Source: an uncultured Lachnospiraceae bacterium
GTDB lineage: Bacteria; Bacillota; Clostridia; Lachnospirales; Lachnospiraceae
Direction of reading: 5' to 3'
Assembly (NCBI GenBank): GCA_910585625.1
Contig: CAJUFQ010000012.1
Location: forward strand, 1-64,000
Length of the DNA: 64,000 bases
The translations under genes were made by a program, and so were the position numbers. Under the pieces are notes generated by a model. It was not told where the DNA came from and made no database searches. It was given only the letters and a program-made list of their open reading frames with translations. Below, piece after piece: positions 50,910 through 60,709 of the stretch; the first letter of the stretch is position 1; each line of letters opens with the position of its first letter.

Positions 50910-53108
50910 ATGGAAATTTTATTGGTCGGCAGTGACAATGAATTGATGCAGACATTGATTGGCAAGCTTAATAAGGAAGGGCATCGCTGCTATGTGCTGA
51001 CAGGAAATAAAAATCAGGTCGGCAGCTACAAGAATGCCTATGAGAAATATCGCTTTCCCTACGAGAGTGATTGCCTGAAAGAAATCTTTGACAGCGTTCG
51101 GCCGGATGTCACGATTTTTTTGGGCATATATGATTATAATTTTGACTGGACGGATCCGCGCAAAGAGTCTGTGCGCTACCAGACTGCCCTGCAGAACGTC
51201 CTCACATCTTTTTCTATGCTGAGCCGAGGGCGCTTTATCTACCTTTCTTCCGGGGAAGTATTCTCCCAATCGTTCCAGAATAATATAGATGAGCGGGAGG
51301 AGACTTCCGCGTATAGTTTCCGCAGTGTTGCCATTTCCCAGGGGGAGGATGTCTGCCGCAATTATAAACAGACCATGGGCACGGATACGGTAATCCTGCG
51401 TCTGGATCATCTGTACATGATGCCGGATAAGAAGATGGGCGGCAATCAGGTGGTGATAGATTCGAACCCCTGCGCAAAGATGTGTATTGAGGCTGTGGAG
51501 ACAGGCTACATACAAGCCAACGCGAACAAAATATTTTCCTTATTATATGTGAATGACGCCGTAGAGGCCATTTATAAGGTAGTTGCCGCAGCCAGCCCAA
51601 AGCGTGGGCTGTACCATATTTCGTCAGGCGACGTCATTAGTGAAATGGAGCTGGCGGAGAAAATTCAGAAAGAGATAGGTGAGGGCGTGTCCATCACTGA
51701 CAATACGGTGGGAAGCATGGTGCGTATTGTGTTGGACAGCGGCGTGTTTGCCGATGAGTTCGGGCTGACAGTATTCCACCATGTGGATGAAGTCGTGGCG
51801 AAGATGGCAAAGTATGTCAAGAAATACAGCGCTAATTTTATCAATCTGGAGGATGTGAGGGGAAGGAAAAAGCGGAACTGGCGGCAGACGCTGCGCGTAA
51901 TCATCAGTGCGTTTATTCCCTTCGTAGAGAATCTGGTCTGTTTTATCCCATTCTTTATGTTAAATAACAGGGCGGTTGGCAGCCAGTACTTTGCAAATCT
52001 GGATTTCTATCTGCTGTATGTCCTTTTGTTTGCGATTGTATATGGGCAGCAGCAGGCTACGTTTTCCGCAGTGCTTGCGGTTGGGGGATATTGCTTCCGG
52101 CAGATGTACAACCGCACGGGCCTGGAAGTCCTGCTTGACTACAACACCTATGTGTGGATTGCACAGCTGTTCATCCTGGGACTGGCAGTCGGTTATATGA
52201 AGGACCGGCTGCGTACCATACGCAACGAGAACAAGCATGAAGTCCAGTATATGGTGACGCAGTTAGATGATATCCAGGATATCAATACCAGCAATGTCCG
52301 AATCAAAAATATGCTCGAAGTGCAGCTTGTCAATCAGAACGACAGTTTTGGCAAGATTTATGAGATTACATCGAGCCTGGATCAATATGAGCCGTCTGAG
52401 GTGTTGTTCTATGCAGCAGAAATCCTTGCGCGGCTGGTGGACAGCAAGGATGTGGCAATCTATACGATTGCCAACCGTTCTTACGCGCGCCTTTTTTCCG
52501 CAACATCACCCAAAGCCAGGGAGCTGGGGAATTCCATAGAATATACGAAGATGGAAGATATGTACCATTTGTTGAAAGAGAAGCGGGTGTATATCAACCG
52601 CAGCATGGATCCGCAGTACCCTTTGATGGCGGACGCCATCTTTGCGGAGGATGAGATGCAGCTGATTCTCATGGTCTGGGGCATTCCCTGGGAGCGCATG
52701 ACGCTCAGCCAGGCAAACATGCTGATTATTATCGGCTACCTGATTCAGAATGCGGTGCTGCGTGCCAACCGTTACCTTGACGCACTGGAGCAGCAGCGTT
52801 ATCTGCAAGGGACGAAAGTGTTGGAAGCTGAGGCTTTTGAGTCCCTGGTGAAGGCATACTTGACGGCAAGGAATAAAGGGCTGACGGAATGTACGATTTT
52901 GGAGATTGATATAGAGGGGAAGAACCTGGAAGAATCCGGGGACAAATTAGCCGGGCTCATGCGCCAGAGCGACTATATCGGTAAGATGTCAGACGGCCGT
53001 CTCTGCGCACTGTTGTCAAATACGGACAGCAAAGATGCTGAATTTGTAATCAAGCGTTTTGGAAATACTGGTTATAAGAGCGTGATTCGGGAGGATGTAG
53101 GCATATGA
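50910..53108 (+). CDS. pelD: PelX-like (inactive) epimerase domain fused to PelD
   Basis: 732 residues from the ATG at 50910 (TGAGG upstream). Residues 1-305 follow an NAD-dependent epimerase fold, yet the nucleotide loop reads LLVGSDNELMQ, lacking the GxxGxxG glycines, and the YxxxK position reads YSFRS, lacking Lys. About residues 325-440 hold four membrane segments, then a GAF domain (to about 600) and a degenerate GGDEF-like domain. The I-site RxxD is RQSD (about 685-688). PelD proteins bind c-di-GMP through this site to activate the Pel synthase. The fusion is unusual. Confidence 0.8.
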   Translation: MEILLVGSDNELMQTLIGKLNKEGHRCYVLTGNKNQVGSYKNAYEKYRFPYESDCLKEIFDSVRPDVTIFLGIYDYNFDWTDPRKESVRYQTALQNVLTSFSMLSRGRFIYLSSGEVFSQSFQNNIDEREETSAYSFRSVAISQGEDVCRNYKQTMGTDTVILRLDHLYMMPDKKMGGNQVVIDSNPCAKMCIEAVETGYIQANANKIFSLLYVNDAVEAIYKVVAAASPKRGLYHISSGDVISEMELAEKIQKEIGEGVSITDNTVGSMVRIVLDSGVFADEFGLTVFHHVDEVVAKMAKYVKKYSANFINLEDVRGRKKRNWRQTLRVIISAFIPFVENLVCFIPFFMLNNRAVGSQYFANLDFYLLYVLLFAIVYGQQQATFSAVLAVGGYCFRQMYNRTGLEVLLDYNTYVWIAQLFILGLAVGYMKDRLRTIRNENKHEVQYMVTQLDDIQDINTSNVRIKNMLEVQLVNQNDSFGKIYEITSSLDQYEPSEVLFYAAEILARLVDSKDVAIYTIANRSYARLFSATSPKARELGNSIEYTKMEDMYHLLKEKRVYINRSMDPQYPLMADAIFAEDEMQLILMVWGIPWERMTLSQANMLIIIGYLIQNAVLRANRYLDALEQQRYLQGTKVLEAEAFESLVKAYLTARNKGLTECTILEIDIEGKNLEESGDKLAGLMRQSDYIGKMSDGRLCALLSNTDSKDAEFVIKRFGNTGYKSVIREDVGI

Positions 53109-54289
53109 CAGGGAAGGAAATTTTCTTCTGCTGCATTCTCCTGGCAAATGCTGTGGTATCCGTTTTATATCTGGTGGCCGGGCTGTTGTATGTCAGGCAG
53201 TGCGAGGCGGAAGATGCCAAGGGCGGTGTTCCGCAGGAACAAGATGGCGGCACAGAGAAGAATGGAGCGGGCAATAAGAGAAAGCCGAAGAAGGCTGCCA
53301 AAGAGGATAAGCAGCAGGGAAAAACTGTAAAAGAAGAGGACAAGCAGCAGGGAGAAACCGTAAAAGATAAGAACAGGAAGCAGGGGGAAACTGTAAAAGA
53401 AAAGGACAGACAAGTCGGCGCTGATAAAGAAGATGCGGAGCAGGATGGGCAGGAAGAGGAACTGCCGATGAGAAACGGCAGGATAGTCTATGTCATGAAT
53501 TTTGCAGTTATGATGCTCTGTCCGGTAGCAGGCCCGATTTTCTTCGGTGCAGGCTATCTGCTGTATCGGTTTGTGTTCCGCCAGGATGTTCAGCTGGAAG
53601 ATGTCATTTTCAGCAAGGAACGCGTGAAGACAAATGAGAGGGCAGATGAGGAGCGTGAGAGGAACATCGCTCCATTGGAGGAGGCGATTGCTGTCAGCGA
53701 TAAGGAGAGCCTTAGGAGCCTCATGCTGAATGTCATCCGTGGAGACGTTCATAATTCATTGGCAGCGATTTCCCTTGCATTAAACAGCCCGGATTCGGAG
53801 ACGGCACATTATGCGGCTTCTGTCCTGCAGGATGAGCTGAATAATTTCCGTGGCAATGTGCAGAAAATATGGCGGGAAATTGAGAAGGAAGAGGAAGGGC
53901 AGACGGATTGTGAGTACTATCTGATTCCGTATATGAATAATATGCTGGAGCAGAAAGTATTCACGGAGATGGAGCAGAGGAACATGGTAAATAAATTTGC
54001 CGAGGTGGGAGAGGTATTGTTCCGTAAGGCCCAGCATCGGTTCACAAGCCAGTATTATGAATGGCTTTGCCTGCGCCTGCTGGACATCAAAGATTTTGAG
54101 GCTATGGAGACGTGGTGCAGCCGCGGAGCAGCGCAGTACCCGGAAGAGCTTTCCAGCTACACGTGTAAGCTTAAGCTGTACTTTACGGCGGGGAATAAAG
54201 AGAAGTTTTTTGAGACGATGAACGAGCTGAAACATTCCAGCATTGTGATTGATAAGGAAACCCTGGCGTTAATCCGAACATTCAGTTAA
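53105..54289 (+). CDS. pelE: PelE-like membrane protein
   Basis: 394 residues. A first membrane helix (about 4-30), a charged linker with Lys/Gln/Glu repeats (DKQQG, KQQGE, KQGETVK), a second helix (about 122-150) and a helical, TPR-like C-terminus are present. PelE in Pseudomonas has the same plan and sits in the PelD-PelE-PelF-PelG synthase. It overlaps pelD by 4 bases. The long linker differs from the family norm. Confidence 0.75.
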   Translation: MTGKEIFFCCILLANAVVSVLYLVAGLLYVRQCEAEDAKGGVPQEQDGGTEKNGAGNKRKPKKAAKEDKQQGKTVKEEDKQQGETVKDKNRKQGETVKEKDRQVGADKEDAEQDGQEEELPMRNGRIVYVMNFAVMMLCPVAGPIFFGAGYLLYRFVFRQDVQLEDVIFSKERVKTNERADEERERNIAPLEEAIAVSDKESLRSLMLNVIRGDVHNSLAAISLALNSPDSETAHYAASVLQDELNNFRGNVQKIWREIEKEEEGQTDCEYYLIPYMNNMLEQKVFTEMEQRNMVNKFAEVGEVLFRKAQHRFTSQYYEWLCLRLLDIKDFEAMETWCSRGAAQYPEELSSYTCKLKLYFTAGNKEKFFETMNELKHSSIVIDKETLALIRTFS

Positions 54290-54333
54290 CGCTGTCCATG
54301 TTGGGTTTCGTCGGAAGCAAGGAGGTGAGGGCA

Positions 54334-56919
54334 ATGCCGATGGAGGTCTTGACAATCTTACAAGTTATTGGAAGCCTGACGGCATATCTTGCAGTCACGT
54401 TTCTCCTTCCGGCGATGCTGATGTATCGGAAGTTAGAGAATCTTCGGTTCTGCGAACGGTTCATTGCCTATCAGATGGCCGGAAATTTCTATATGATGAA
54501 CCTGGTGTCGGTATTGGAACTTCTGCATATCTCGAACCGTTTTACATTAATCCTTCTGACGGTCGTGCCCTGTGCGGCGCTTTATTTCTTCCTAAATAAG
54601 AAAAACCCAGTAGAGATGGCGCATGCCGGGTTTGACTATCTGGAGCGTCTGGCGGGCGGGCAGTTTGGAGTCCGTCTGTTCATGCGGCGTCTGCGCGTGG
54701 GCGCCTGGCGTCTGCTGAAAAGGGCAACCCGCGTATTGTTCCGGCGTCTGCGCGGGAATTTCATTGATATCTTGCTGATTGCCGCACTGACGGCCGGGCT
54801 GTGTTATGTCTATGGTACGAACCTTTTGGAGCATATTGGCTATTGCGAATCCGACTTGTCGGTACACAATTACTGGGTGAATTATCTGGGACGCAACAAA
54901 ATGTTTGTCGCCGGCATTTATCCCTTTGGTTTCCATTGTGTCATTTATTATCTGCACGAAGTATTTGCCATTCCGACGTATGTCCTGCTGCGGGTATTCT
55001 GTTTTACGCAGAATTTGATGATTCATTATATCTTGTTGGCCTTCTTAAAATACTGCTGTAAATCAAAATTTGCGCCGTATGTGGGTATATATATGTTTGT
55101 ATTCCTGAAAATATTCGGAGAAAATACATATATCCGCTATTTCAGTTCTTTGCCGCAGGAGTTCGGCATGATTTTCATCCTGCCGTCCATCTATTACCTG
55201 TTTGCATTTTTTGCCAGGAAGCAGAGGGCAGGAGAGGATGGGGACAAGGAGGCCGGAGTTGTCCAGGCAGCGCTTCCTGATATGGAAACTGCCGGGGGCA
55301 TGGGGGTTGGGCAGGGAGTCCTTGGAATGGACGAAGAGGAACTCCCGCCGCTCAGTGAGGAAAGCATCATCAGGATTGAGGAAAAAGGGATTGTCAAGAT
55401 TAAAGTAGGGCAGGATTGGGCTGCCGATGGGAAGGAGTTAACAGAAGAGGAAACTGAAAGAAAGCCTATATGGGCGAAGAAGGGCAGGAAAGCGGCTGCA
55501 GGCAAGGAAGATAACCCGAAAAAGCCAAGGTTTGTCGGTACGGAGGACTTTTGGTATCTGGCAGGCTTTGCCGCTAGCTTTGGCATGACACTTTCTGCGC
55601 ATTTCTACGATACCATGATTGCCGGGCTTTTATGTATAGGCGTTGCCGGAGGATACTTTTTCCGGTTGTTCCGGCCAAAATATTTTGGGAAAGTCATGCT
55701 CACGGGCGTCCTTTCTATCGTGATTGCCATATTCCCCATGCTGGTGGCTTTTGCGCTGGGGACTCCGCTGCAGGGTTCCCTTGGCTGGGGCATGAGAGTT
55801 ATTTCTGGGGAGAACAGTCAAGAAGTCATTCAGACGACACGGACAGACGAGGGGGTAAAGGACGCAGGCACAGACAGCGGTTCTGCCCCGGGACTGCAGC
55901 AGTCGGGTATGGCGGCAGACGGATTGGACGCGGCAGGCAAGGCGGTTTCCGCGCGTCAGAAGTCATTGCCGGAAAAGGTCGTATCCAAACTGGAGTCGGC
56001 AGTAAGCGCTTTTTGGGAGGCCATGAGGATTTACATTATTACAGACAGCTACCCGCTTTTCCAGAAAATGTTGGTAGGTTCCATGGCGCTGCTGGCGGCA
56101 ATGGCGTTTTTGTTCTTTCTCCTACGGCAGACGGATTATGCCGCGCGGTTTCTTTCGGTCTCAGCAGGGCTGGTCGTGCTTTCCATCTTGCAGGCATCTT
56201 CCCGGTTGGGACTGCCGACGCTGATGGACGCCGTACGTACATGTATTTTCTATACGTATGTGCTGGTGGCGGCCTGGAGTTTATGTGTGGACGGAATATT
56301 GCAGCTGTTATTGGGCTGGTTTAAAAAGAAATGGATTCTTCACGCAGCATCCCTGGCCGTCCTGGCAGCAGCGGCTGTTTATAGCGACCAGCAAGGGCTG
56401 ATACGCACTCCGCCGGAGCAAGAGTCGCTGCAGACGAACGACGCGATAATTTGCCTGACAAATATTTTACACGACAATGAGGACTTTACATGGACAATCT
56501 GTTCCGTCAATGATGAGATGCGTATGAGCGAGGATTATGGGTATCACCATGAGATGCATACCTTTCTGAAGGACTTAGAGAGGAAGGGGAGAACCCATTC
56601 GATTTCCATCCCCACAGAAAAAGTCTATTTTTTCATAGAAAAGGTGCCAGTTATCTACGGTAGGGCATACCGTGGCGATGAGCCTGAGATATCAAACGAG
56701 TACGCCCAGGAGCCTCTGCCGGCAGAGATGGGGATTTCCATGTACCAGGGGCTGAACCGTCTGGTTGAGATGTCGAAGCTTTACGAATGGGCACAGAAGT
56801 TTGCAGAACTCTACCCTAATGATGTGAAAGTATATTATGAGTCAGATAATTTCGTTTGTTATTGCGTGGAACAGGATTTGTACCGGCCGTTCAATTTTGA
56901 TATTGACGTAAATGAATAG
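54334..56919 (+). CDS. Multi-pass membrane protein, GT-C-like, in the Pel operon
   Basis: 861 residues from the ATG at 54334, with AAGGAGGTGAGG before it; an in-frame ATG at 54298 is less likely. Over ten membrane segments, a large cytoplasmic insert (about 320-420), and near residue 180 an extracytoplasmic CESDLSVHNYWVNYLG followed by YPFGFH. Such Asp/His stretches recall GT-C glycosyltransferases (DUF6541 type). It could glycosylate or transfer a unit on the polymer. No exact family is recognised. Confidence 0.7.
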   Translation: MPMEVLTILQVIGSLTAYLAVTFLLPAMLMYRKLENLRFCERFIAYQMAGNFYMMNLVSVLELLHISNRFTLILLTVVPCAALYFFLNKKNPVEMAHAGFDYLERLAGGQFGVRLFMRRLRVGAWRLLKRATRVLFRRLRGNFIDILLIAALTAGLCYVYGTNLLEHIGYCESDLSVHNYWVNYLGRNKMFVAGIYPFGFHCVIYYLHEVFAIPTYVLLRVFCFTQNLMIHYILLAFLKYCCKSKFAPYVGIYMFVFLKIFGENTYIRYFSSLPQEFGMIFILPSIYYLFAFFARKQRAGEDGDKEAGVVQAALPDMETAGGMGVGQGVLGMDEEELPPLSEESIIRIEEKGIVKIKVGQDWAADGKELTEEETERKPIWAKKGRKAAAGKEDNPKKPRFVGTEDFWYLAGFAASFGMTLSAHFYDTMIAGLLCIGVAGGYFFRLFRPKYFGKVMLTGVLSIVIAIFPMLVAFALGTPLQGSLGWGMRVISGENSQEVIQTTRTDEGVKDAGTDSGSAPGLQQSGMAADGLDAAGKAVSARQKSLPEKVVSKLESAVSAFWEAMRIYIITDSYPLFQKMLVGSMALLAAMAFLFFLLRQTDYAARFLSVSAGLVVLSILQASSRLGLPTLMDAVRTCIFYTYVLVAAWSLCVDGILQLLLGWFKKKWILHAASLAVLAAAAVYSDQQGLIRTPPEQESLQTNDAIICLTNILHDNEDFTWTICSVNDEMRMSEDYGYHHEMHTFLKDLERKGRTHSISIPTEKVYFFIEKVPVIYGRAYRGDEPEISNEYAQEPLPAEMGISMYQGLNRLVEMSKLYEWAQKFAELYPNDVKVYYESDNFVCYCVEQDLYRPFNFDIDVNE

Positions 56920-56943
56920 CGGTGCGGCAGTGGAGGAATTCGT

Positions 56944-58809
56944 ATGGTATCCCGGAGAAACTTTTTTTCCATCACTCTAATCATGCTGGTAGTCGTGTTT
57001 ATGTTTCAGGCTCCAGAGGTTATCAAGAACCAAGTGAACAATTATGGGCAAAATGAATATGAAGAATCAACGGATACCAGCTTCGCGGAGAAGTTTGTAT
57101 ACGTTCCCTCTTTGTCGGATGCGCAGAAATCCGGGCGGTTTGTCGTCTTTATCGGCGATGAGGAGGATGACGCCGTAGGCAATACGGTAAAACAATGGTG
57201 CTTGTATACGAAGCGTCACTTGCAGAGCTTCAAGTCTGCCAGTCAGTTTCAGGCGGATAAGGAGAATCTGCCAGAGGCGGTTTTAGTCGACGCCGCCTAT
57301 CTTGATTTAGACAAGGACGTTAGCATATTAGCGGATTTGACAGATTTGGGAATTAACCTGATTTTCTGTAATCTGCCCGATGTGTCTGATGTCTCCAAGG
57401 CTCCGAAGCTGAGGATGGTGCTTGGCATCCATAGCGTAATCCAGGACAAGGTTACGGTCGAGGGCATACGCCTGATGGATGGTTTCCTGCTGGGAGGGCT
57501 CAAGGAATACATTCTGGATGAGACGATGGAAGAGGAGCAGCAGGACTTAGAGCTGGCGATGCCCTGGTACCGTATATCCGGCGGGGCAAAGATGTTCATG
57601 CATGGAATGATGGATGACGAGGTCATGGAAGAGAATTATATGATGACTGAGGGAGACGCGATTACGAAAAACCAAAATCTCCCGGCCGTCATTTGGCGCA
57701 ACAAATTCCGGGATGGCATGGTGTTTGCAGTGAACGGTGATTATCTTTCTACGAATGCGGGGATAGGGATTTTAAGCGCAATGATGCTGGAGATAAAGGA
57801 ATATGATATTTATCCGATCATCAATGCGCAGAATATGGTGGTACTGAATTTTCCGGATCTGGCAGATGAGAATGGGGAGGAGATGATGGAGCGATATAGC
57901 CGCCCGCTGAAAGCAGTTTACCGTGACATTGTCTGGCCCGGGCTGGTGTCCATTGCCCAACGCAACGCTTATAAGATGACATGCATGGTTGCGCCTCAGA
58001 TGGATTATGCGGACAATCTTCGGCCAGATGGGGATATGCTGGTCTATTATATGAAGCTATTCCAAGAGCAGAAAGCGGAGACAGGGTTTTCGGGCAGCCA
58101 CCACAAAGGGACGTCTGTTTCTGGGAAGCTGGATGAGGATATGGGATTTTTTGACAGATACGTGCCGGACTATACGCTGCTTTCGTTTTATCAGGGCAAT
58201 ATGTCTGAGAAAAAGGTGGAAAAAGCGTTGCAACGGGACAAACTAGGAGAAGCGCGTACGGTTTTCTCAGATTATGACGGATCTGGGCAGCTGGTATCTT
58301 ACCAATGGGGGGATGTTGTGCGGCAGTTGGGCATCAGCAACGGCTATAGCCACACGTTCCGTGAAAATCTGCGCATGATGAGCATCCAGACGGCGTTGGG
58401 ATACTCCAATATCCAGGTAGATCTTGATATGGTTGCTTTTCCGTCAGACAGCGATGATTCCTGGGAAAAACTGTCCCGGAAATTTGCAGGAAATGTCAGA
58501 ACATATTGGAAAAGGTTCCGCAAATTTGAAAAGACTACGCTTTCCGAAAGCAACATGCATATCCGTCGGTTCCTGGCATTGGACTATGAACAAGAGAGGG
58601 AAGGGGATGTGGTCACGCTTAACATATCCAATTTTGAGGAAGAGGCTTGGTTTATCTTCCGTACGCACGGCGAGAGCATCAAACGTGTGGAAGGTGCGGA
58701 ATATGAGGAGATTGAAGAAGATGCATACCTGATTACCGCGACAGATTCAAACGTGCGGCTGGAATTGCAGGAGGCTCAGGAAAGATTTTATTATTTTGCT
58801 GGGAAATAA
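56944..58809 (+). CDS. DUF2194 family protein (PelA-like position)
   Basis: 621 residues. A single N-terminal membrane anchor is followed by a large extracytoplasmic region. DUF2194 proteins carry deacetylase-like domains. VVLNFPDLADENG and SGSHHKGTS are possible metal or catalytic remnants. In Bacillus-type Pel operons a PelA deacetylase holds this place. No glycoside-hydrolase domain is recognised. Activity is inferred from place. Confidence 0.72.
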   Translation: MVSRRNFFSITLIMLVVVFMFQAPEVIKNQVNNYGQNEYEESTDTSFAEKFVYVPSLSDAQKSGRFVVFIGDEEDDAVGNTVKQWCLYTKRHLQSFKSASQFQADKENLPEAVLVDAAYLDLDKDVSILADLTDLGINLIFCNLPDVSDVSKAPKLRMVLGIHSVIQDKVTVEGIRLMDGFLLGGLKEYILDETMEEEQQDLELAMPWYRISGGAKMFMHGMMDDEVMEENYMMTEGDAITKNQNLPAVIWRNKFRDGMVFAVNGDYLSTNAGIGILSAMMLEIKEYDIYPIINAQNMVVLNFPDLADENGEEMMERYSRPLKAVYRDIVWPGLVSIAQRNAYKMTCMVAPQMDYADNLRPDGDMLVYYMKLFQEQKAETGFSGSHHKGTSVSGKLDEDMGFFDRYVPDYTLLSFYQGNMSEKKVEKALQRDKLGEARTVFSDYDGSGQLVSYQWGDVVRQLGISNGYSHTFRENLRMMSIQTALGYSNIQVDLDMVAFPSDSDDSWEKLSRKFAGNVRTYWKRFRKFEKTTLSESNMHIRRFLALDYEQEREGDVVTLNISNFEEEAWFIFRTHGESIKRVEGAEYEEIEEDAYLITATDSNVRLELQEAQERFYYFAGK

Positions 58810-58844
58810 ACGCTCCGGGGATGCCAAAGCGGCGCCGGGAGCGT
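58810..58844 (+). other. Hairpin between DUF2194 gene and pelF
   Basis: ACGCTCC and GGAGCGT form a 7-bp GC-rich stem with inner pairs. No T tract follows, so it may be an RNA-processing or attenuating structure. Confidence 0.4.
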
Positions 58845-58881
58845 GAGGGAGAGAGTGTGACAGGTTAGGAGTATGGTGTAA

Positions 58882-60702
58882 ATGGCGGGTTATTTAAAGG
58901 TCTGCATTGTTGCAGAGGGATGTTATCCATATGTGGTAGGCGGCGTGTCAAGCTGGATACACAGCTTAATCAATTCATTCCCTGAAACGGAATTTATTTT
59001 GCTTACGATTGTTGCGAACCGTTCTTTCCGGGGAAAGTTTGTCTATGAGCTGCCAGAAAATCTGTCAGAAGTCCATGAACTGTATCTGGAAGACGACGAC
59101 TGGGAGGATAACCGGAATGGGAAATCTTTAAGGCTGAGTGATAAAGAGTATGACGCCCTGCGAAGTCTTGTCCTCAATCAGAAAATCGACTGGCCGACAT
59201 TGTTTGACTTTTTCCGCAGGCCGGGCCTGTCGCTGAATGAATTGCTGATGGGATCGGATTTTTTCCGGGTAGTAATGGACTGCTATTGCCTGAATTACAG
59301 CCAGGTAGTGTTTTCCGATTTCTTGTGGACAATGCGCTCCATCTATCTGCCGCTGTTCCACACGCTGATGATGGACGTGCCGAAAGCGGACTTGTACCAT
59401 TGCGTGGCGACCGGGTATGCGGGAGTCCTGGGCAGCATGGCTCAATACCGTCATGGCAGCAGCTTTCTGATATCGGAGCATGGCATTTATACCAGGGAGA
59501 GGGAAGAGGAGCTGATTAAGGCGAAGTGGGTCAAGGGTATTTATAAGAATATCTGGATTGAGCAGTTCCGCAAAATGTCCAAGCTGGCCTACGATAAGGC
59601 GGATCTGGTGACAAGTTTGTATGAACATGCCAGGGAGCTGCAGATTGAGTTGGGCTGCCCGGCGCATAAGACAATCGTGACGCCCAACGGCATCAATATT
59701 GACGGGTTTGACCAGCTGCCGCAGAAGACAGAGGAGGATGAGAAATTCATTAACCTCGGCGCAGTGCTGCGTGTGACTCCAATCAAAGACGTGAAAACCA
59801 TGATTCAGGCTTTTGCCTATGCAAAGGCAAGGCAGCCTAAGCTAAAGCTTTGGATCATGGGCCCTTATGATGAAGATAAAGAATACGCGGAGGAATGTTT
59901 CGAGTTGGTGGAAGCCATGCAAGTAAGCGATATTGTCTTTACCGGAAGGATTAATGTCAAGGATTATTTGGGGCGTATGGACATGACAATCTTAACAAGC
60001 ATCAGCGAAGGGCAGCCGCTGACGATTTTAGAGAGCTATGCCGCGCACCGGGCGGTCATTGCCACGGATGTGGGCAACTGCCGGGGGCTGCTCTATGGGG
60101 AGAGCGATGATTTCGGAGAGGCGGGCATCCTTACCCATATCATGAACATTGAGGAGATATCCCAGGCAATCCTTGAGCTTGCCAATAATTCCGAGAGGCG
60201 GGCGCGGATGGGCGAGAATGGTTACCGGCGTCTGATGAAAAAGTATAAAATCTCAGATATGAAAAAAACATATAATGAGATATATACGCGGTTTGAAGAC
60301 AAGATGATGCAATTTACAGAGAATGAGCTGCCGGAAGTCTGGCAGGAATATGAAGATGGAATGCCTCAGGATACAAAGGAGCCGATAGGCCAGGATGGGG
60401 AAATCGGCGAACGCATTAGGAATCAGGCGCAAGAGCTTGTAAAAGAAGCAGAAGAGAAAAGCCCTGCGGACTGGGCGGATATTGGGGATGAGGATTTAGA
60501 AGGCTGGGCAGAGGAAGAAGATGAGGAGCTGAAAGCCTGGGCGCATACCGAAAATAAAGAGCCGGAAGGCTGGGCAGATATAGAGGATGAAGAGCCGGAA
60601 GGCTGGGCGGATATAGAGGATGAAGAGCCGGAAGGCTGGGCGGATATAGAGGATGAAGAGCTTGAGGGCTGGGCGGATACCGTAGATACAGCAAGAAGCT
60701 GA
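58882..60702 (+). CDS. pelF: PelF glycosyltransferase with acidic repeat tail
   Basis: 606 residues. PelF is a cytosolic GT4-type enzyme that polymerises the Pel sugar from UDP donor. CIVAEGCYPYVVGGVSSWIHSLI and ISEHGIYTREREEEL are typical, and the EX7E-type SEGQPLTILESYAAHRAV follows. The family core ends near residue 505. The last 100 residues are Glu/Asp/Trp-rich with four EPEGWADIEDE-like repeats, absent from normal PelF. GTAAATGG start is 11 bases from TAGGAG. Confidence 0.92.
   Translation: MAGYLKVCIVAEGCYPYVVGGVSSWIHSLINSFPETEFILLTIVANRSFRGKFVYELPENLSEVHELYLEDDDWEDNRNGKSLRLSDKEYDALRSLVLNQKIDWPTLFDFFRRPGLSLNELLMGSDFFRVVMDCYCLNYSQVVFSDFLWTMRSIYLPLFHTLMMDVPKADLYHCVATGYAGVLGSMAQYRHGSSFLISEHGIYTREREEELIKAKWVKGIYKNIWIEQFRKMSKLAYDKADLVTSLYEHARELQIELGCPAHKTIVTPNGINIDGFDQLPQKTEEDEKFINLGAVLRVTPIKDVKTMIQAFAYAKARQPKLKLWIMGPYDEDKEYAEECFELVEAMQVSDIVFTGRINVKDYLGRMDMTILTSISEGQPLTILESYAAHRAVIATDVGNCRGLLYGESDDFGEAGILTHIMNIEEISQAILELANNSERRARMGENGYRRLMKKYKISDMKKTYNEIYTRFEDKMMQFTENELPEVWQEYEDGMPQDTKEPIGQDGEIGERIRNQAQELVKEAEEKSPADWADIGDEDLEGWAEEEDEELKAWAHTENKEPEGWADIEDEEPEGWADIEDEEPEGWADIEDEELEGWADTVDTARS
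60559..60690 (+). repeat. Four 33-bp tandem repeats in pelF 3' end
   Basis: Units of 33 bp encode EPEGWADIEDE, the last one diverged. The period keeps the frame if copies are gained or lost. Confidence 0.8.
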
Positions 60703-60709
60703 GAAAGGC

